Shown: positions 8,490 through 17,810, counted from the first letter of the stretch. The stretch: DNA of 64,000 bases from Aromatoleum buckelii (GCF_012910785.2 NZ_WTVH02000010.1:1054001-1118000), one strand, 5' to 3'. The notes: generated by a model from the sequence alone, not told the origin. Made by a program: numbers and translations.

Positions 8490-9755
8490 ATGTCGCAAGC
8501 CAATGCCTACGAGCAGTACATGCTCGAACTCATCAACAGCGAACGCGCCAAGGTGGGCGCGCAGCCGCTGGCCTTCGATGGCGATCTGAACGAATCGGCC
8601 GAGAGTCACAGTTCATGGATGATCGCGACCGACACTTTCTCGCATACCGGCGCAGGCGGATCGAGTCCAGGTGAGCGCATGAAGGCGGCGGGCTACGTGT
8701 TCAGCGGCTCGTGGGCGTGGGCCGAGAACATTGCCTGGATGAGCACGCGCGCTCCGGCAGGCCTGCAGGACGAAGTGCTGCAGCTTCACACCAACCTGAT
8801 GAACTCCTCCGGCCACCGCGCCAACCTCCTGAATGACACCTACCGCGAGATCGGCGTCGGTCTTGAAGTCGGCCAGTACGGTAGCTACGAGGGCGCGTTC
8901 GTCACGCAGAACTTCGCCCGTACCGCATCCAGCCCTTTCCTGACCGGGGTCGCCTTCGACGATCTGGACGGCGACCGACGTTACGACGTCGGCGAAGGCC
9001 TGGGCAGCTTCAACATCAGCGCCAGGAACAACAGCACCGGAGCGGTGACAACCACGACAACGACGGCAGCAGGGGGTTACGACATCGGGCTGGCCGCCGG
9101 CACCTACACGGTGACGTTTTCCGGTAGCGGATTCACCACGACGAGCCAGCAGGCCACGATCGGCACGCGGAACGTCAAACTCGACCTGGTGGACCCGATC
9201 GCCAGCGGTGGCACCGTGGCCTCGACAACGCAGCCCGGCACGATTACCGGCACGTCGGCGGGGAACACGCTGAGCGGAACGACCGGCAACGACGTGATCT
9301 TCGGTCTTGGCGGCGCCGACACATTGTACGGCCGGGCCGGCGCCGACCAGCTGTACGGCGGTAGCGGCAACGATCGGCTGTACGGCAGTACCGGTAACGA
9401 CCGGCTGTGGGGCGGAGCGGGCGCAGACGTGCTGAGCGGCGGGGCGGGAACCGACATCTTCGTGTTCGACTCGCCGTTTGTCGGCGCGGTCGACCGCATT
9501 ACCGACTTTTCGCCGGTGGACGATACGATCCGCCTGGAGAACGCGATCTACACCGGCCTGGTTACGGGCGGCCTGCGCACGTCTGCCTTCCATGCCGGTA
9601 CGAAAGCGCACGATGCGACGGATCGGGTGATCTACGATGCCGGGACAGGCGCGGTCTATTTTGACGCCGACGGTACGGGCGCGATGGCGGCGCAGCAGTT
9701 CGCTCAGTTGACGCCAGGACTCGCTGTCACCCAAGCGGACTTCTACGTCATTTGA
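8490..9755 (+). CDS. type I secreted CAP-domain exoprotein with RTX repeats
   Basis: This 421-residue protein has three visible parts. Residues about 5-150 form a CAP/SCP (cysteine-rich secretory protein, PR-1-like) domain with NSERAKVGAQPL, SHSSWM and SSGHRANLLN. Residues about 150-235 resemble a Cna-B/SdrD-type beta-sandwich (FDDLDGDRRYDVGEG, then AAGTYTVTFSG). Residues about 265-325 hold calcium-binding RTX nonapeptides (GGADTLYGR, GGSGNDRLYG, GGAGADVL) and continue into a serralysin-type C-terminal domain. There is no Sec signal peptide; the end DFYVI suits an uncleaved type I secretion signal. The ABC exporter and fusion protein follow on the same strand, so this is their likely substrate. 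Its biological activity is unknown. Confidence 0.85.
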   Translation: MSQANAYEQYMLELINSERAKVGAQPLAFDGDLNESAESHSSWMIATDTFSHTGAGGSSPGERMKAAGYVFSGSWAWAENIAWMSTRAPAGLQDEVLQLHTNLMNSSGHRANLLNDTYREIGVGLEVGQYGSYEGAFVTQNFARTASSPFLTGVAFDDLDGDRRYDVGEGLGSFNISARNNSTGAVTTTTTTAAGGYDIGLAAGTYTVTFSGSGFTTTSQQATIGTRNVKLDLVDPIASGGTVASTTQPGTITGTSAGNTLSGTTGNDVIFGLGGADTLYGRAGADQLYGGSGNDRLYGSTGNDRLWGGAGADVLSGGAGTDIFVFDSPFVGAVDRITDFSPVDDTIRLENAIYTGLVTGGLRTSAFHAGTKAHDATDRVIYDAGTGAVYFDADGTGAMAAQQFAQLTPGLAVTQADFYVI

Positions 9756-9926
9756 GCATGTCAGAGCGGAGCGGTCCCCGCTTCCCCCAGATCGCGCCGC
9801 CCGACATTCCCTGCATCCGCACGTCGGGTCGAGGCGGGCTTGCCCCTCCATCGCCCGCGCCCTGGACCCCTGCAGCGCTGCACAAATGCAGGCCCACGTG
9901 GCGGACTCTCCCCGCAACGTTCTTCG

Positions 9927-11651
9927 ATGATTAAATCGCTCGCGGCGTTGCTCCGCTCCCCCGCGCTCGCGGGCCTCGACCGTCGCTCGCTGGTGACCGT
10001 GGCTGTCGCCAGCATCGTCATCAACCTGCTCATCTTCGCGCTGCCGCTCTATTCGCTCCAGGTGTACGACCGGGTGTTGACCTCGCGCAGCCTCGATACC
10101 TTGTGGCTGCTGACGCTGATCGTCGCCGTCGCCCTGTCGCTGTCGGCGTTGATCGACACCTTGCGCGCCCGCATGCTGCTGCGCGTGGGGAATGCCTACG
10201 CGCTGGCGTTGGGGCCTCGCCTGATGGATGCGTCGATCGCCCATTCGGCGCGCCTGGCCGAACCCTCGGCGCAGGCGCTGCGCGATTTGCAGACGATGCG
10301 CTCGTTCCTGACCGGAGCGCACGGCCTGGTGAGCCTGATCGACGCACCGCTGGTCCCGGTCTTCCTGACAGGCGTGTATGCAATGCACGCGGGGCTGGGC
10401 AGCGTGATGCTGGCGGGCATGGTGAGCTTGGTGGCGCTCGCGCTGGCCACCGACGGCCTGACCGGCAAGCTGTTGCGCGCGGCCGGCGAGGCCGGTATCG
10501 ATGCTCAACGCCGCGTCGAGGGCGTGATGCAGAATGCCGAAGTCGTCGAGGCGATGGGGATGCGTACCGCGATGCGGGCATCCTGGCACGTCGCCCAGGC
10601 TGAATCGATGAGCCTGGCGAGCGCGGCAGCCGAGCGGGCTGCGCACCTGTCCGGGGTGGTGAAGGCGGTGCGCCTGCTGCTCAACCTGCTGCTTGCCGCT
10701 GCTGGTGCGTGGTACGTGATCCATGACGAAATCACCATCGGCGTAATGGTTGCAGCCGGCATCCTGGCGGCGCGGGGCCTGGCACCGCTGGAGGCGATGA
10801 TCGGGGCCTGGAAAGGCTTCGTATCGACGCGTGCCGCGCTCGACCGCATCAATACCGCCCTGGAGCACTTTCCCGGCACTGAATCGGCGATGTCGCTGCC
10901 CGTGCCGCGCGGCGAGCTCAGTGTCGAACGCCTGGTGTATGCGCCGCCCGGGGCCGTTCAGCCGACGATCAAGGGAGTCAGCTTCAGTCTCGAACCGGGC
11001 TGCTGGCTGGGGCTCATCGGCCCGTCCGCTGCCGGCAAGTCCACGCTGGGCAAGCTCATCTGCGGGGTGTGGCAACCCGCGTCCGGTTCGGTCCGCCTCG
11101 ACGGTGCGGACGTGTTCGCCTGGAACCGGGCGGAGTTCGGCCGGTACTGCGGTTACCTGCCGCAGGACGTCGAACTCTTCGCCGGCTCGATCCGCGACAA
11201 CATCGCGCGTTTCAGCCCGGCAGATGATGCCGAAGTGGTCGCAGCGGCGCAGATGGCGGGATGCCATCACATGATTCTTCGCTTCGCCGATGGCTACGAT
11301 ACACAGATCGGCACCGGCGGGGCGGTGCTGTCGGGCGGGCAGCGCCAGCGCATCGGGCTGGCCCGCGCGCTTTTCCGGCAGCCGCGGCTGATCGTCCTCG
11401 ATGAGCCCAACGCGAGCCTGGACCACGAAGGCGAAACGGCCTTGCTACAGGCGGTTGGCCGCGCGCGCCAAGGCGGTGCGACGATCGTCATGATCAGCCA
11501 TCGTCCCTCGGTGCTGGCCCATGTCGACATGCTGGCGGTGCTGGCGGACGGACAAGTGCAGCAGTTCGGGCCGCGCGAGGAGGTGCTCGCGCGCCTGCAA
11601 CTGCCGGCCGCAGCGCGGGCAGTCCCGGGGGGCAGACGTGTCGGCGTTTGA
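9927..11651 (+). CDS. type I secretion ABC transporter, PrtD family
   Basis: This 574-residue inner-membrane ABC half-transporter would power export of the adjacent RTX protein. The N-terminal membrane domain (about residues 20-300) begins with hydrophobic helices from VTVAVASIVINLLIF. The ATPase has Walker A GPSAAGKST, signature LSGGQRQR, Walker B LIVLDEPNASLD and the H-loop MISHRP. Length and layout match PrtD/AprD exporters of serralysin-type proteins. There is no C39 peptidase domain, as expected for RTX substrates. ATG 9927 starts MIKSLAALLRS; a longer upstream frame lacks family similarity. The stop overlaps the start of the fusion-protein gene. Confidence 0.93.
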   Translation: MIKSLAALLRSPALAGLDRRSLVTVAVASIVINLLIFALPLYSLQVYDRVLTSRSLDTLWLLTLIVAVALSLSALIDTLRARMLLRVGNAYALALGPRLMDASIAHSARLAEPSAQALRDLQTMRSFLTGAHGLVSLIDAPLVPVFLTGVYAMHAGLGSVMLAGMVSLVALALATDGLTGKLLRAAGEAGIDAQRRVEGVMQNAEVVEAMGMRTAMRASWHVAQAESMSLASAAAERAAHLSGVVKAVRLLLNLLLAAAGAWYVIHDEITIGVMVAAGILAARGLAPLEAMIGAWKGFVSTRAALDRINTALEHFPGTESAMSLPVPRGELSVERLVYAPPGAVQPTIKGVSFSLEPGCWLGLIGPSAAGKSTLGKLICGVWQPASGSVRLDGADVFAWNRAEFGRYCGYLPQDVELFAGSIRDNIARFSPADDAEVVAAAQMAGCHHMILRFADGYDTQIGTGGAVLSGGQRQRIGLARALFRQPRLIVLDEPNASLDHEGETALLQAVGRARQGGATIVMISHRPSVLAHVDMLAVLADGQVQQFGPREEVLARLQLPAAARAVPGGRRVGV

Positions 11652-12942
11652 CGGCGCGAATCGGGAGACGGCTGTCGTTCCGACCGATACCCGCTTCGAT
11701 ACGCGCGCTTTCTACGCGGTCGCGGGATGCTTCTTCGGATTTTTGCTGCTGTGGGGCTTTTTCGCCGAACTCGATTCCGGAGCCATTGCCAACGGCGAGG
11801 TGATTCCGGCGGGGCGGGTGAAGACCGTTCAGCATCTGGAAGGCGGCATCATCCAGGCAATCCTGGTGCGCGAAGGGGAATCCGTCAGAGCGGGCACGGA
11901 ACTGTTGCGGCTCGAGGACACCGAGGCACGCGCACAGCTCAGTATCGCGGAAACCGATCGTGCTGCGCAGGAGGCCCTGCTGCAGCGACTGGAGGCCGAG
12001 CGTGACGGCCGTCCCTACCGTCCTGCGCCCGACGTGGCGGCTTCCTCGAGCGTGATGGCGCAGGTGCGCCTATTCGAGTCGCGCCAGGACGCGCTGAGAA
12101 AGGAAGAGGCCGGCCTGAACGTGCGCCTCGACGGTATCCGCCGCGAGCTGCAGAGCTGGGAAGGCAAGGGAGCCGCACTGGTCGAACTGCAGGCGAATGC
12201 CGAAGAGGAGAGCCGGCTGAACCAGCGGCTGTTCGACAAGAACTTCATCTCGCGCCCGCGCCTGCTGCAGCTGCAGGGTCAGCAGGCCGAAAGCGTCGCC
12301 CGGCTCTCGGAAAACTCGGCTGAAATCGCGCGATCGCGCCAGCGTCTGGCCGATACCGAGGTGGCGATCGCAAAGCTGAAGAATGACTGGATGAGCACGC
12401 TGCTGGAAGAACTGCGCCGTGCCCAGGAGGCCGCGGCGGCGGCGCGCGAGCGAGTGACGGTGACGCGCGACCGCCTGGCGCGCACGCGTCTCGTGGCGCC
12501 GCAGGATGGCGTCGTCAACGATCTGCGTTATACGACGATAGGCGGCGTCGTGCCGCCGGGAGGCGCGGTGCTGGATGTGGTGCCGGTCGCTGAACGCCTG
12601 GTCGTGGAGGCGCGTGTCCTGCCCGATGACATCGATGTTGTGCGGACGGGGCTGGAGGCGCGGGTGCGGCTGACAGCGTACAAGGCGCGCTCGCATATCA
12701 GCCTCGTCGGCACGGTGACCCATGTATCGGGCAGCACCTTCCGCGACGAACATGCGCAGGGTCGCCCCTTCTACAAGACTCGGGTCGAGATCGATGCGAA
12801 GGAACTGGACAAGGTGGAGCGCGGCCTGCTGATTCCGGGCATGCTCGCTCAGGTCGAAATCGTGGCGGGCAAGCGCAGCGCCATGCGCTACCTTTTCGAC
12901 CCGATCATCGACAGCATCAACCGCGCCTTCAAGGAGAGCTGA
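11638..12942 (+). CDS. type I secretion membrane-fusion protein, HlyD/PrtE family
   Basis: This 434-residue periplasmic adaptor links the ABC exporter to a TolC-type outer-membrane channel. It has one membrane anchor (about residues 25-45, AVAGCFFGFLLLWGFF), a biotinyl-lipoyl half-domain with VQHLEGGIIQAI, a long coiled-coil hairpin (about 95-285) and a C-terminal beta-barrel. GTG 11638 was chosen: it overlaps the exporter stop, a G-rich ribosome site precedes it, and no ATG occurs before the membrane anchor. No outer-membrane component is encoded here, so the system presumably borrows a TolC encoded elsewhere. Confidence 0.92.
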   Translation: MSAFDGANRETAVVPTDTRFDTRAFYAVAGCFFGFLLLWGFFAELDSGAIANGEVIPAGRVKTVQHLEGGIIQAILVREGESVRAGTELLRLEDTEARAQLSIAETDRAAQEALLQRLEAERDGRPYRPAPDVAASSSVMAQVRLFESRQDALRKEEAGLNVRLDGIRRELQSWEGKGAALVELQANAEEESRLNQRLFDKNFISRPRLLQLQGQQAESVARLSENSAEIARSRQRLADTEVAIAKLKNDWMSTLLEELRRAQEAAAAARERVTVTRDRLARTRLVAPQDGVVNDLRYTTIGGVVPPGGAVLDVVPVAERLVVEARVLPDDIDVVRTGLEARVRLTAYKARSHISLVGTVTHVSGSTFRDEHAQGRPFYKTRVEIDAKELDKVERGLLIPGMLAQVEIVAGKRSAMRYLFDPIIDSINRAFKES

Positions 12943-13027
12943 GTTTTGCCCCTCACGCGCAAGCGCTCGGCGGACTGGAGAAATTCCGGTCCGGCTCGGG
13001 GTGCCCGCGAGCGCCGAGATGCCGTCT

Positions 13028-13540
13028 CTATTTGTCGCGCGAGATCGTGCGAGATCCGGAGTCGTTGCCCGGACCTCCTTCCAGGCTGCGCGAGATGCGC
13101 TCCGACAAGGCCGGCAGCAGGGTCGCGCGCAGGTGGGCGAGCGTTTCGACCCGCAGGCGATCGGCGAGTTTGTCGAGTTCGCGCGACAGCAGTTGCGGCA
13201 GTTCGGTGGCGAACCAGGTTTCGACTTCACGTGAAATTGTGGCGTCGAGGCTGACGAGTTGTTCGGCGAGTTCGCTCGCCGCGATCGGGACGGGTTCGTC
13301 CGGCACCACCGCTGCTGCAGGTCGGGGTTCGGCCAGCTCCAGCCTTTCCAGTTCGGACGGGTCGACGATGTCGGTCAAAACCGGCAGTTCGTCGTCGTCG
13401 AGCACGACGAATTCGTCGGGTTCCGGAAGCTCCGCGCCCTTGTGCCGGCGCAGCAGCGCATCGGCCTTGTCGAGGAGTTCGTCGGCAGCTTTCAGGTCGT
13501 CGTCCTGATCGATCCGCAGTGGCTCGCCCCGGCTGCTCAT
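13028..13540 (-). CDS. uncharacterised acidic protein coupled to holC
   Basis: I do not recognise this 170-residue protein. The first 95 residues are very acidic (DQDDDLKAADELLDKADALL, then VVLDDDELPVLTDIVD). The second half (about 100-155) is predicted amphipathic helix, REVETWFATELPQLL then LDKLADRLRVETLAH, and could form a coiled coil. It has no signal peptide or membrane segment. ATG 13540 overlaps the holC stop (ATGA) and has a strong GGGAGG site. It lies in the pepA-holC order directly after holC, where valS would normally be next. A role linked to replication or translation would be guesswork. Confidence 0.75.
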   Translation of the reverse strand: MSSRGEPLRIDQDDDLKAADELLDKADALLRRHKGAELPEPDEFVVLDDDELPVLTDIVDPSELERLELAEPRPAAAVVPDEPVPIAASELAEQLVSLDATISREVETWFATELPQLLSRELDKLADRLRVETLAHLRATLLPALSERISRSLEGGPGNDSGSRTISRDK

Positions 13541-13974
13541 ATCGCCTCCCGCCGTACCGCATCGAACGCCTGCAGCGGCAGTTCGCGCTGCTTGTAGTAT
13601 GCCCAACGCGCCCGTGCCGGGAGCTTCAGCGCTTCGCTCTGGCCGACGATCTCGACGAGCAGGCGAAAGCGCTCGAAATCCGGCGGGATATCGTCGGCAA
13701 GATTGAACAGCAACTCGGCATGCGGCCAGGGGATCGTCCGGGCAGCATCGCCGATGACGATCGGAGTGCGGGCTGCCAAGGGCGCGTCCGCCATCGCGTG
13801 GGGGACGAACAACAGCGGATCGAAGGTCCACAGCAGTTGATCGAGCTCGCGTGCCGCGGCTGCGCCCGGTACCCGCACCGCAACCCGGCGCCCCCCCGCG
13901 TAGGCGCGGGCCGCCAGTTCGCACGCCAGCGCGAGAGGGTTCTCGGCGTTGTGATAGAACTGCACCCGCGTCAT
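13537..13974 (-). CDS. holC: DNA polymerase III chi subunit
   Basis: This 145-residue protein is the clamp-loader accessory subunit that binds single-strand-binding protein and, with psi, stabilises the polymerase III holoenzyme. It begins MTRVQFYHN and has the family features ELDQLLWTFDPLLFVPH, PIVIGDAA and RARWAYYKQR near the C-terminus. Its length matches E. coli chi (147). It starts 17 bp after pepA and overlaps the next gene by four bases, so pepA, holC and the acidic gene are one transcription unit. Confidence 0.92.
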   Translation of the reverse strand: MTRVQFYHNAENPLALACELAARAYAGGRRVAVRVPGAAAARELDQLLWTFDPLLFVPHAMADAPLAARTPIVIGDAARTIPWPHAELLFNLADDIPPDFERFRLLVEIVGQSEALKLPARARWAYYKQRELPLQAFDAVRREAI

Positions 13975-13991
13975 GAGCGTCGACGCCGCGT

Positions 13992-15497
13992 TCAGCTCGG
14001 CGTCCCTTGGCTGCGGCCGATCAGGAACTCGGCGAGCAGCGGCACCGGCCGCCCCGTTGCGCCCTTGGCGTCGCCCGACACCCATGCGGTACCGGCGATA
14101 TCGAGGTGCGCCCACTTGTACGCCTTCGTGAAGCGCGCGAGGAAGCATGCTGCCGTGATCGTGCCGCCGAAACGCCCGCCGATGTTGCCCATGTCGGCGA
14201 AATTGCTCTTCAGCAACTCCTGGTATTCGTCCCACAGCGGCAGTTGCCACGCGCGGTCGCCGGAGAGGGTGCCGCAGTCGAGCAGTTCGCGCGCGAGCGC
14301 GTCGTCGTTCGCCAGCAGTCCGCTCGGGATCTTGCCGAGCGCGATGACGCAGGCGCCGGTGAGCGTTGCGATATCGACGACGCAGACGGGCTTGAAGCGT
14401 TCGGCGTAAGTCAGCGCGTCGCACAGGATCAGCCGGCCTTCGGCGTCGGTGTTGAGGATCTCGATCGTCTGCCCGCTCATCGACGTGACGACGTCGCCCG
14501 GTTTCGTCGCGCCGCCGCCCGGCATGTTCTCGGTCGTCGGGATCAGGCCAACGACGTTGATAGGCAGCGCCATGCGCGCGAGGGCCTTGAACGTGCCGAG
14601 CACGCTCGCCGCGCCGCACATGTCGAACTTCATCTCGTCCATTTCCGCGCCGGGCTTCAGCGAAATGCCCCCGGTATCGAAAGTGATGCCTTTGCCGACC
14701 AGCACGACCGGCTTGTCCTTGGATTTGCCGCCCTTGTAGTGCATGACGATGAACTTGGGCGGCTGGTGCGAGCCGCGCGCGACCGACAGCAGCGAGCCCA
14801 TGCCGAGCTTTTCCATGTCGTCGCGGTCGAGCACTTCGACCTTGAGCTTGTACTGCTTGCCGAGCGCAACCGCGGTGTCCGCGAGATAGCTCGGCGTGCA
14901 GAAATTGCCGGGGAGGTTGCCCAGGTCCTTCGCCAGCGCCATGCCTTCTGCAATCGCCTGGCCGCGCTGGACCGCCACCTCCATGCTCGCCGTGATCTTC
15001 TCGCGCGTCAGCAGCACGACCTTGCCCGCGCCGCGCCGCTTCGAGTCCTTGTTCTTGTCCTTGCTCTTCGTCGCGTCGAAGCGGTAGGCGCCATCCGCGA
15101 TCGCGCGGACGAGCTGCTGCAGCGCCCAGTCGATGTCGCGCCCGGGTACTGGAGTGTCGGCGAGGCATACGGCGACATCGTTCGCCGCCCCCGCAGCGAG
15201 AGCCTTGCCGACGGCGGCGAGCGCATCGCGCCACGCCTTGTCGCCGAACTCGTCCCGCTTGCCGAGGCTCACGGCCAGCACGCGTTCGCAGGCGCTGCCG
15301 GGCAGGTCGTGGATCGCGAGCACCGAGCCGGCCTTGTCTTCCAGATCGCCACGGCCGAGGAGCGCCGCGAATTTCCCCTTCGAAGCCTTGTCGAGGGCGG
15401 CTGCAGCGTCGCTGAGCTGTCCGTCGGCAAAGACGCCGACCACCGCGCTGCCGGTCTTCAGTTTTTCCGGCGTCCCGGTCTTTATGGTAAATTCCAC
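13992..15497 (-). CDS. pepA: leucyl aminopeptidase (M17 family)
   Basis: This 501-residue cytosolic aminopeptidase removes N-terminal residues from peptides. The M17 di-metal site is visible in GKGITFDTGGISLKP and MKFDMCGAASV, and the family signature is NTDAEGRLIL. Its length equals that of E. coli PepA (503), which also acts as a DNA-binding accessory in Xer recombination and carAB control. Whether that holds here cannot be seen. The start is GTG 15497 (GTG GAA TTT ACC), with AAAGGAG seven bases upstream. It is divergent from lptF. Confidence 0.96.
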   Translation of the reverse strand: MEFTIKTGTPEKLKTGSAVVGVFADGQLSDAAAALDKASKGKFAALLGRGDLEDKAGSVLAIHDLPGSACERVLAVSLGKRDEFGDKAWRDALAAVGKALAAGAANDVAVCLADTPVPGRDIDWALQQLVRAIADGAYRFDATKSKDKNKDSKRRGAGKVVLLTREKITASMEVAVQRGQAIAEGMALAKDLGNLPGNFCTPSYLADTAVALGKQYKLKVEVLDRDDMEKLGMGSLLSVARGSHQPPKFIVMHYKGGKSKDKPVVLVGKGITFDTGGISLKPGAEMDEMKFDMCGAASVLGTFKALARMALPINVVGLIPTTENMPGGGATKPGDVVTSMSGQTIEILNTDAEGRLILCDALTYAERFKPVCVVDIATLTGACVIALGKIPSGLLANDDALARELLDCGTLSGDRAWQLPLWDEYQELLKSNFADMGNIGGRFGGTITAACFLARFTKAYKWAHLDIAGTAWVSGDAKGATGRPVPLLAEFLIGRSQGTPS

Positions 15498-15606
15498 GCA
15501 CAGCTCCTTTGATAGACGCGACGTTCCGATTGCCGCCGATTATGGCCCGTCCCCGGCGAATGCGTCAAAAGTCACTTTCCCCAACGCATATCGAATCCTT
15601 CGCGCG

Positions 15607-16686
15607 ATGATTTTCAGCCGCGCTCTTCAGCGTGAGTTCTTCCAGTCGGCCGCCGGTGTGTTCGTGGCGCTGTTCGCCATTCTGATCACCGTGGTGCTGA
15701 TTCGCCTGCTCGGTCAGGCTGCCGGCGGGCGCCTGCCGTCCGATGCGGTGGTCGCACTGATCGGTTTCGGTTCGTTGAGCCGCCTGCCGATCGTGCTGTC
15801 GCTGACGGTTTTCATCGCGGTGCTGCTGTCCCTGTCGCGCTCGTACCGCGATTCCGAGATGGTCGTCTGGTTCGCCTCCGGGCTGCCGCTGACCGCGTTC
15901 ATCCGTCCCGTGCTGCGCTTTGCGTTGCCGGTCGTGTTCACGATCGCGGCGGTGACGTTGTTCGTCGCGCCGTGGGCGCAGATGAAGAGCGCGCAATACC
16001 AGGCGCGAATCGATGCGCGCAACGACGCCTCGCGCATTGCGCCCGGGGTGTTCCGGGAGTCGGTCGGCGCGCAGCGGGTGTTCTTCGTCGAGACGGGAGC
16101 GGGCGAGGATGGCAAGGTTCGCAACGTCTTCGTCAGCACCGAGAAGGATGGACGGCTCGATATCATCGTGTCGGCCGAAGGGTCGTTGCGCACCGACGCG
16201 GAGGGCGACCGTTTCGTCGTCCTCGAGAAGGGCCGGCGCTACGAGGGCGAGCCCGGTTCGCCCGAATACCGTGTGCTCGAGTTCGACCGCTACAGTGTTC
16301 TCGTCGAGGAACGCGAAGCGGCAGGCCCGGCCTCGCGCGCCAGCACCACTCCGACGCTGGAACTGCTGACCGACCCGACGCCCCGCAAGCTCGGCGAACT
16401 GCTCGGCCGTATCGGCATGCCGGTCGCCGCGCTGCTGCTGGCGCTGATGGCGATCCCGCTGTCGTTTGTCAATCCTCGTGCCGGGCGCGCGAACAACCTG
16501 CTGTTCGCGATCCTGACGTATCTGGTCTACAGCAATGCGATCAGCGTGTTCCAGGCCTGGGTATCGCAGGGACGGCTGCGGTTCGAGCTGGCGGTCTGGC
16601 TGCCGCATGTCGTCGTCCTCGCGGTTCTTGCGCTGATGTTCTACCGGCGGTTGGCGATTTCCCCGTTCTGGCGAGCCCGCGCATGA
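15607..16686 (+). CDS. lptF: LPS export permease LptF
   Basis: This 359-residue inner-membrane protein pairs with LptG and the LptB ATPase to extract lipopolysaccharide from the inner membrane. It has three N-terminal helices (starting FQSAAGVFVALFAILI), a periplasmic beta-jellyroll domain (about 125-265) and three C-terminal helices (starting GMPVAALLLALMAIP). The motif PLSFVNPRAGRANN after helix 4 is typical of LptF. ATG 15607 gives the family N-terminus MIFSRALQREF; longer upstream frames run into the pepA promoter region. The stop overlaps lptG by four bases. Confidence 0.93.
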   Translation: MIFSRALQREFFQSAAGVFVALFAILITVVLIRLLGQAAGGRLPSDAVVALIGFGSLSRLPIVLSLTVFIAVLLSLSRSYRDSEMVVWFASGLPLTAFIRPVLRFALPVVFTIAAVTLFVAPWAQMKSAQYQARIDARNDASRIAPGVFRESVGAQRVFFVETGAGEDGKVRNVFVSTEKDGRLDIIVSAEGSLRTDAEGDRFVVLEKGRRYEGEPGSPEYRVLEFDRYSVLVEEREAAGPASRASTTPTLELLTDPTPRKLGELLGRIGMPVAALLLALMAIPLSFVNPRAGRANNLLFAILTYLVYSNAISVFQAWVSQGRLRFELAVWLPHVVVLAVLALMFYRRLAISPFWRARA

Positions 16687-17762
16687 ACCGCGTGCTGACC
16701 CGCTATCTCGCGCGGGAAATCCTCGGCGCGACGGCGATGGTGCTGCTGGCCTTCCTCGGCCTGTTCGTGTTCTTCGACTTCATCAACGAGCTCGATGTGG
16801 TCGGCAAGGACGGCTACGAACTGCACCAGGCGCTGATTTTCGTCGTGATGCTCATCCCGGGCCGGGTGTACGAACTGCTGCCGGTCGCAGTGCTGATCGG
16901 CACGCTGTACGCGCTGACGACGCTCGCGCGCCACTCCGAAATCACCGTCATGCGAGTCTCCGGAATGTCGACGCCAGCGATGCTGCGCGCGCTGGGGGGG
17001 ATCGGCGTGATCTTCGTCGTGCTGACGTTCGTCATCGGCGAATACGTCGCACCGCCTGCCGAGCAGGCGGCGCAGCAGTGGCGGCTCACGGCGACGCATT
17101 CGGCAGTGTCGAACCAGTTGCGCTCCGGGCTGTGGGTCAAGGATGGTCCGCGCGTCGTGAATGTGCGCACAGTGCTGCCCGACCGCAGCATGGAAAAGGT
17201 GCGGATCTACGATTTCGATGCGCAACACGCGCTGCTGTCGATCAGCGAGGCAGCAACCGGGCGTTACGACGCCGCGCAGCAGGGGTGGCGGCTCGAAGGG
17301 GTGCGGCAGACGAGATTCCTCGGCGACCACACCGACGTCGTCGATCTGGCGGAGCTCACGTGGCGTTCGGACCTGACGCCGCAAGTCCTGAGCGTGCTGA
17401 TGGTCGTTCCGGAACGCATGTCGGTGACGACTCTCTTCGCGTACATCACCCACCTGCGCGAGAATCGCCAGAACGCCGACCGTTATGAAATCGCGCTGTG
17501 GAAGAAGCTCGTCTATCCGTTCGCGGCGCTCGTCATGATGGCGCTGGCGCTGCCGTTTTCCTTCACCCACGACCGCATGGGCGGAGTCAGCATGAAAGTG
17601 TTCCTCGGCGTCATGCTCGGTATCGGCTTTCATTTGCTGAATGGCCTCTTTTCGAGCCTCGGCGTGATCAACAGCTGGCAACCTGCGCTGGCGGCGCTGA
17701 CGCCGAGCGCGCTGTTCCTCGCCGCCGCAGCGGGGATGCTGGTCTGGGTCGAACGGCGCTGA
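16683..17762 (+). CDS. lptG: LPS export permease LptG
   Basis: This 359-residue protein is the partner of LptF in the LptB2FG transporter. It has the same topology, three transmembrane helices, a periplasmic jellyroll and three more helices, with RYLAREILGATAMVLL at the start and HDRMGGVSMKVFLGVMLG before the last helices, a sequence typical of LptG. The start ATG 16683 overlaps the lptF stop. Transcription ends convergently with the rplS operon. Confidence 0.95.
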   Translation: MNRVLTRYLAREILGATAMVLLAFLGLFVFFDFINELDVVGKDGYELHQALIFVVMLIPGRVYELLPVAVLIGTLYALTTLARHSEITVMRVSGMSTPAMLRALGGIGVIFVVLTFVIGEYVAPPAEQAAQQWRLTATHSAVSNQLRSGLWVKDGPRVVNVRTVLPDRSMEKVRIYDFDAQHALLSISEAATGRYDAAQQGWRLEGVRQTRFLGDHTDVVDLAELTWRSDLTPQVLSVLMVVPERMSVTTLFAYITHLRENRQNADRYEIALWKKLVYPFAALVMMALALPFSFTHDRMGGVSMKVFLGVMLGIGFHLLNGLFSSLGVINSWQPALAALTPSALFLAAAAGMLVWVERR

Positions 17763-17810
17763 CGTAACGCCGGGCGGCGGCGGAAGCCCGCCCAGCGGTG
17801 AAGTCGAGCG

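Noticed and set aside
9300-9480. Tandem repeats in DNA at the end of the exoprotein gene
   Set aside because: They are the coding repeats of the RTX nonapeptides, not a CRISPR array or satellite.
8613-11426. A 937-codon minus-strand frame across the exoprotein and exporter genes
   Set aside because: No recognisable domain, low-complexity Arg/Gln/His composition, and the plus strand holds intact CAP/RTX and ABC-transporter motifs.
12960-13000. Hairpin GGACTGGA/TTCCGGTCC after the fusion-protein gene
   Set aside because: The stem includes a G-U pair and is not followed by T residues; too weak to call as a terminator.
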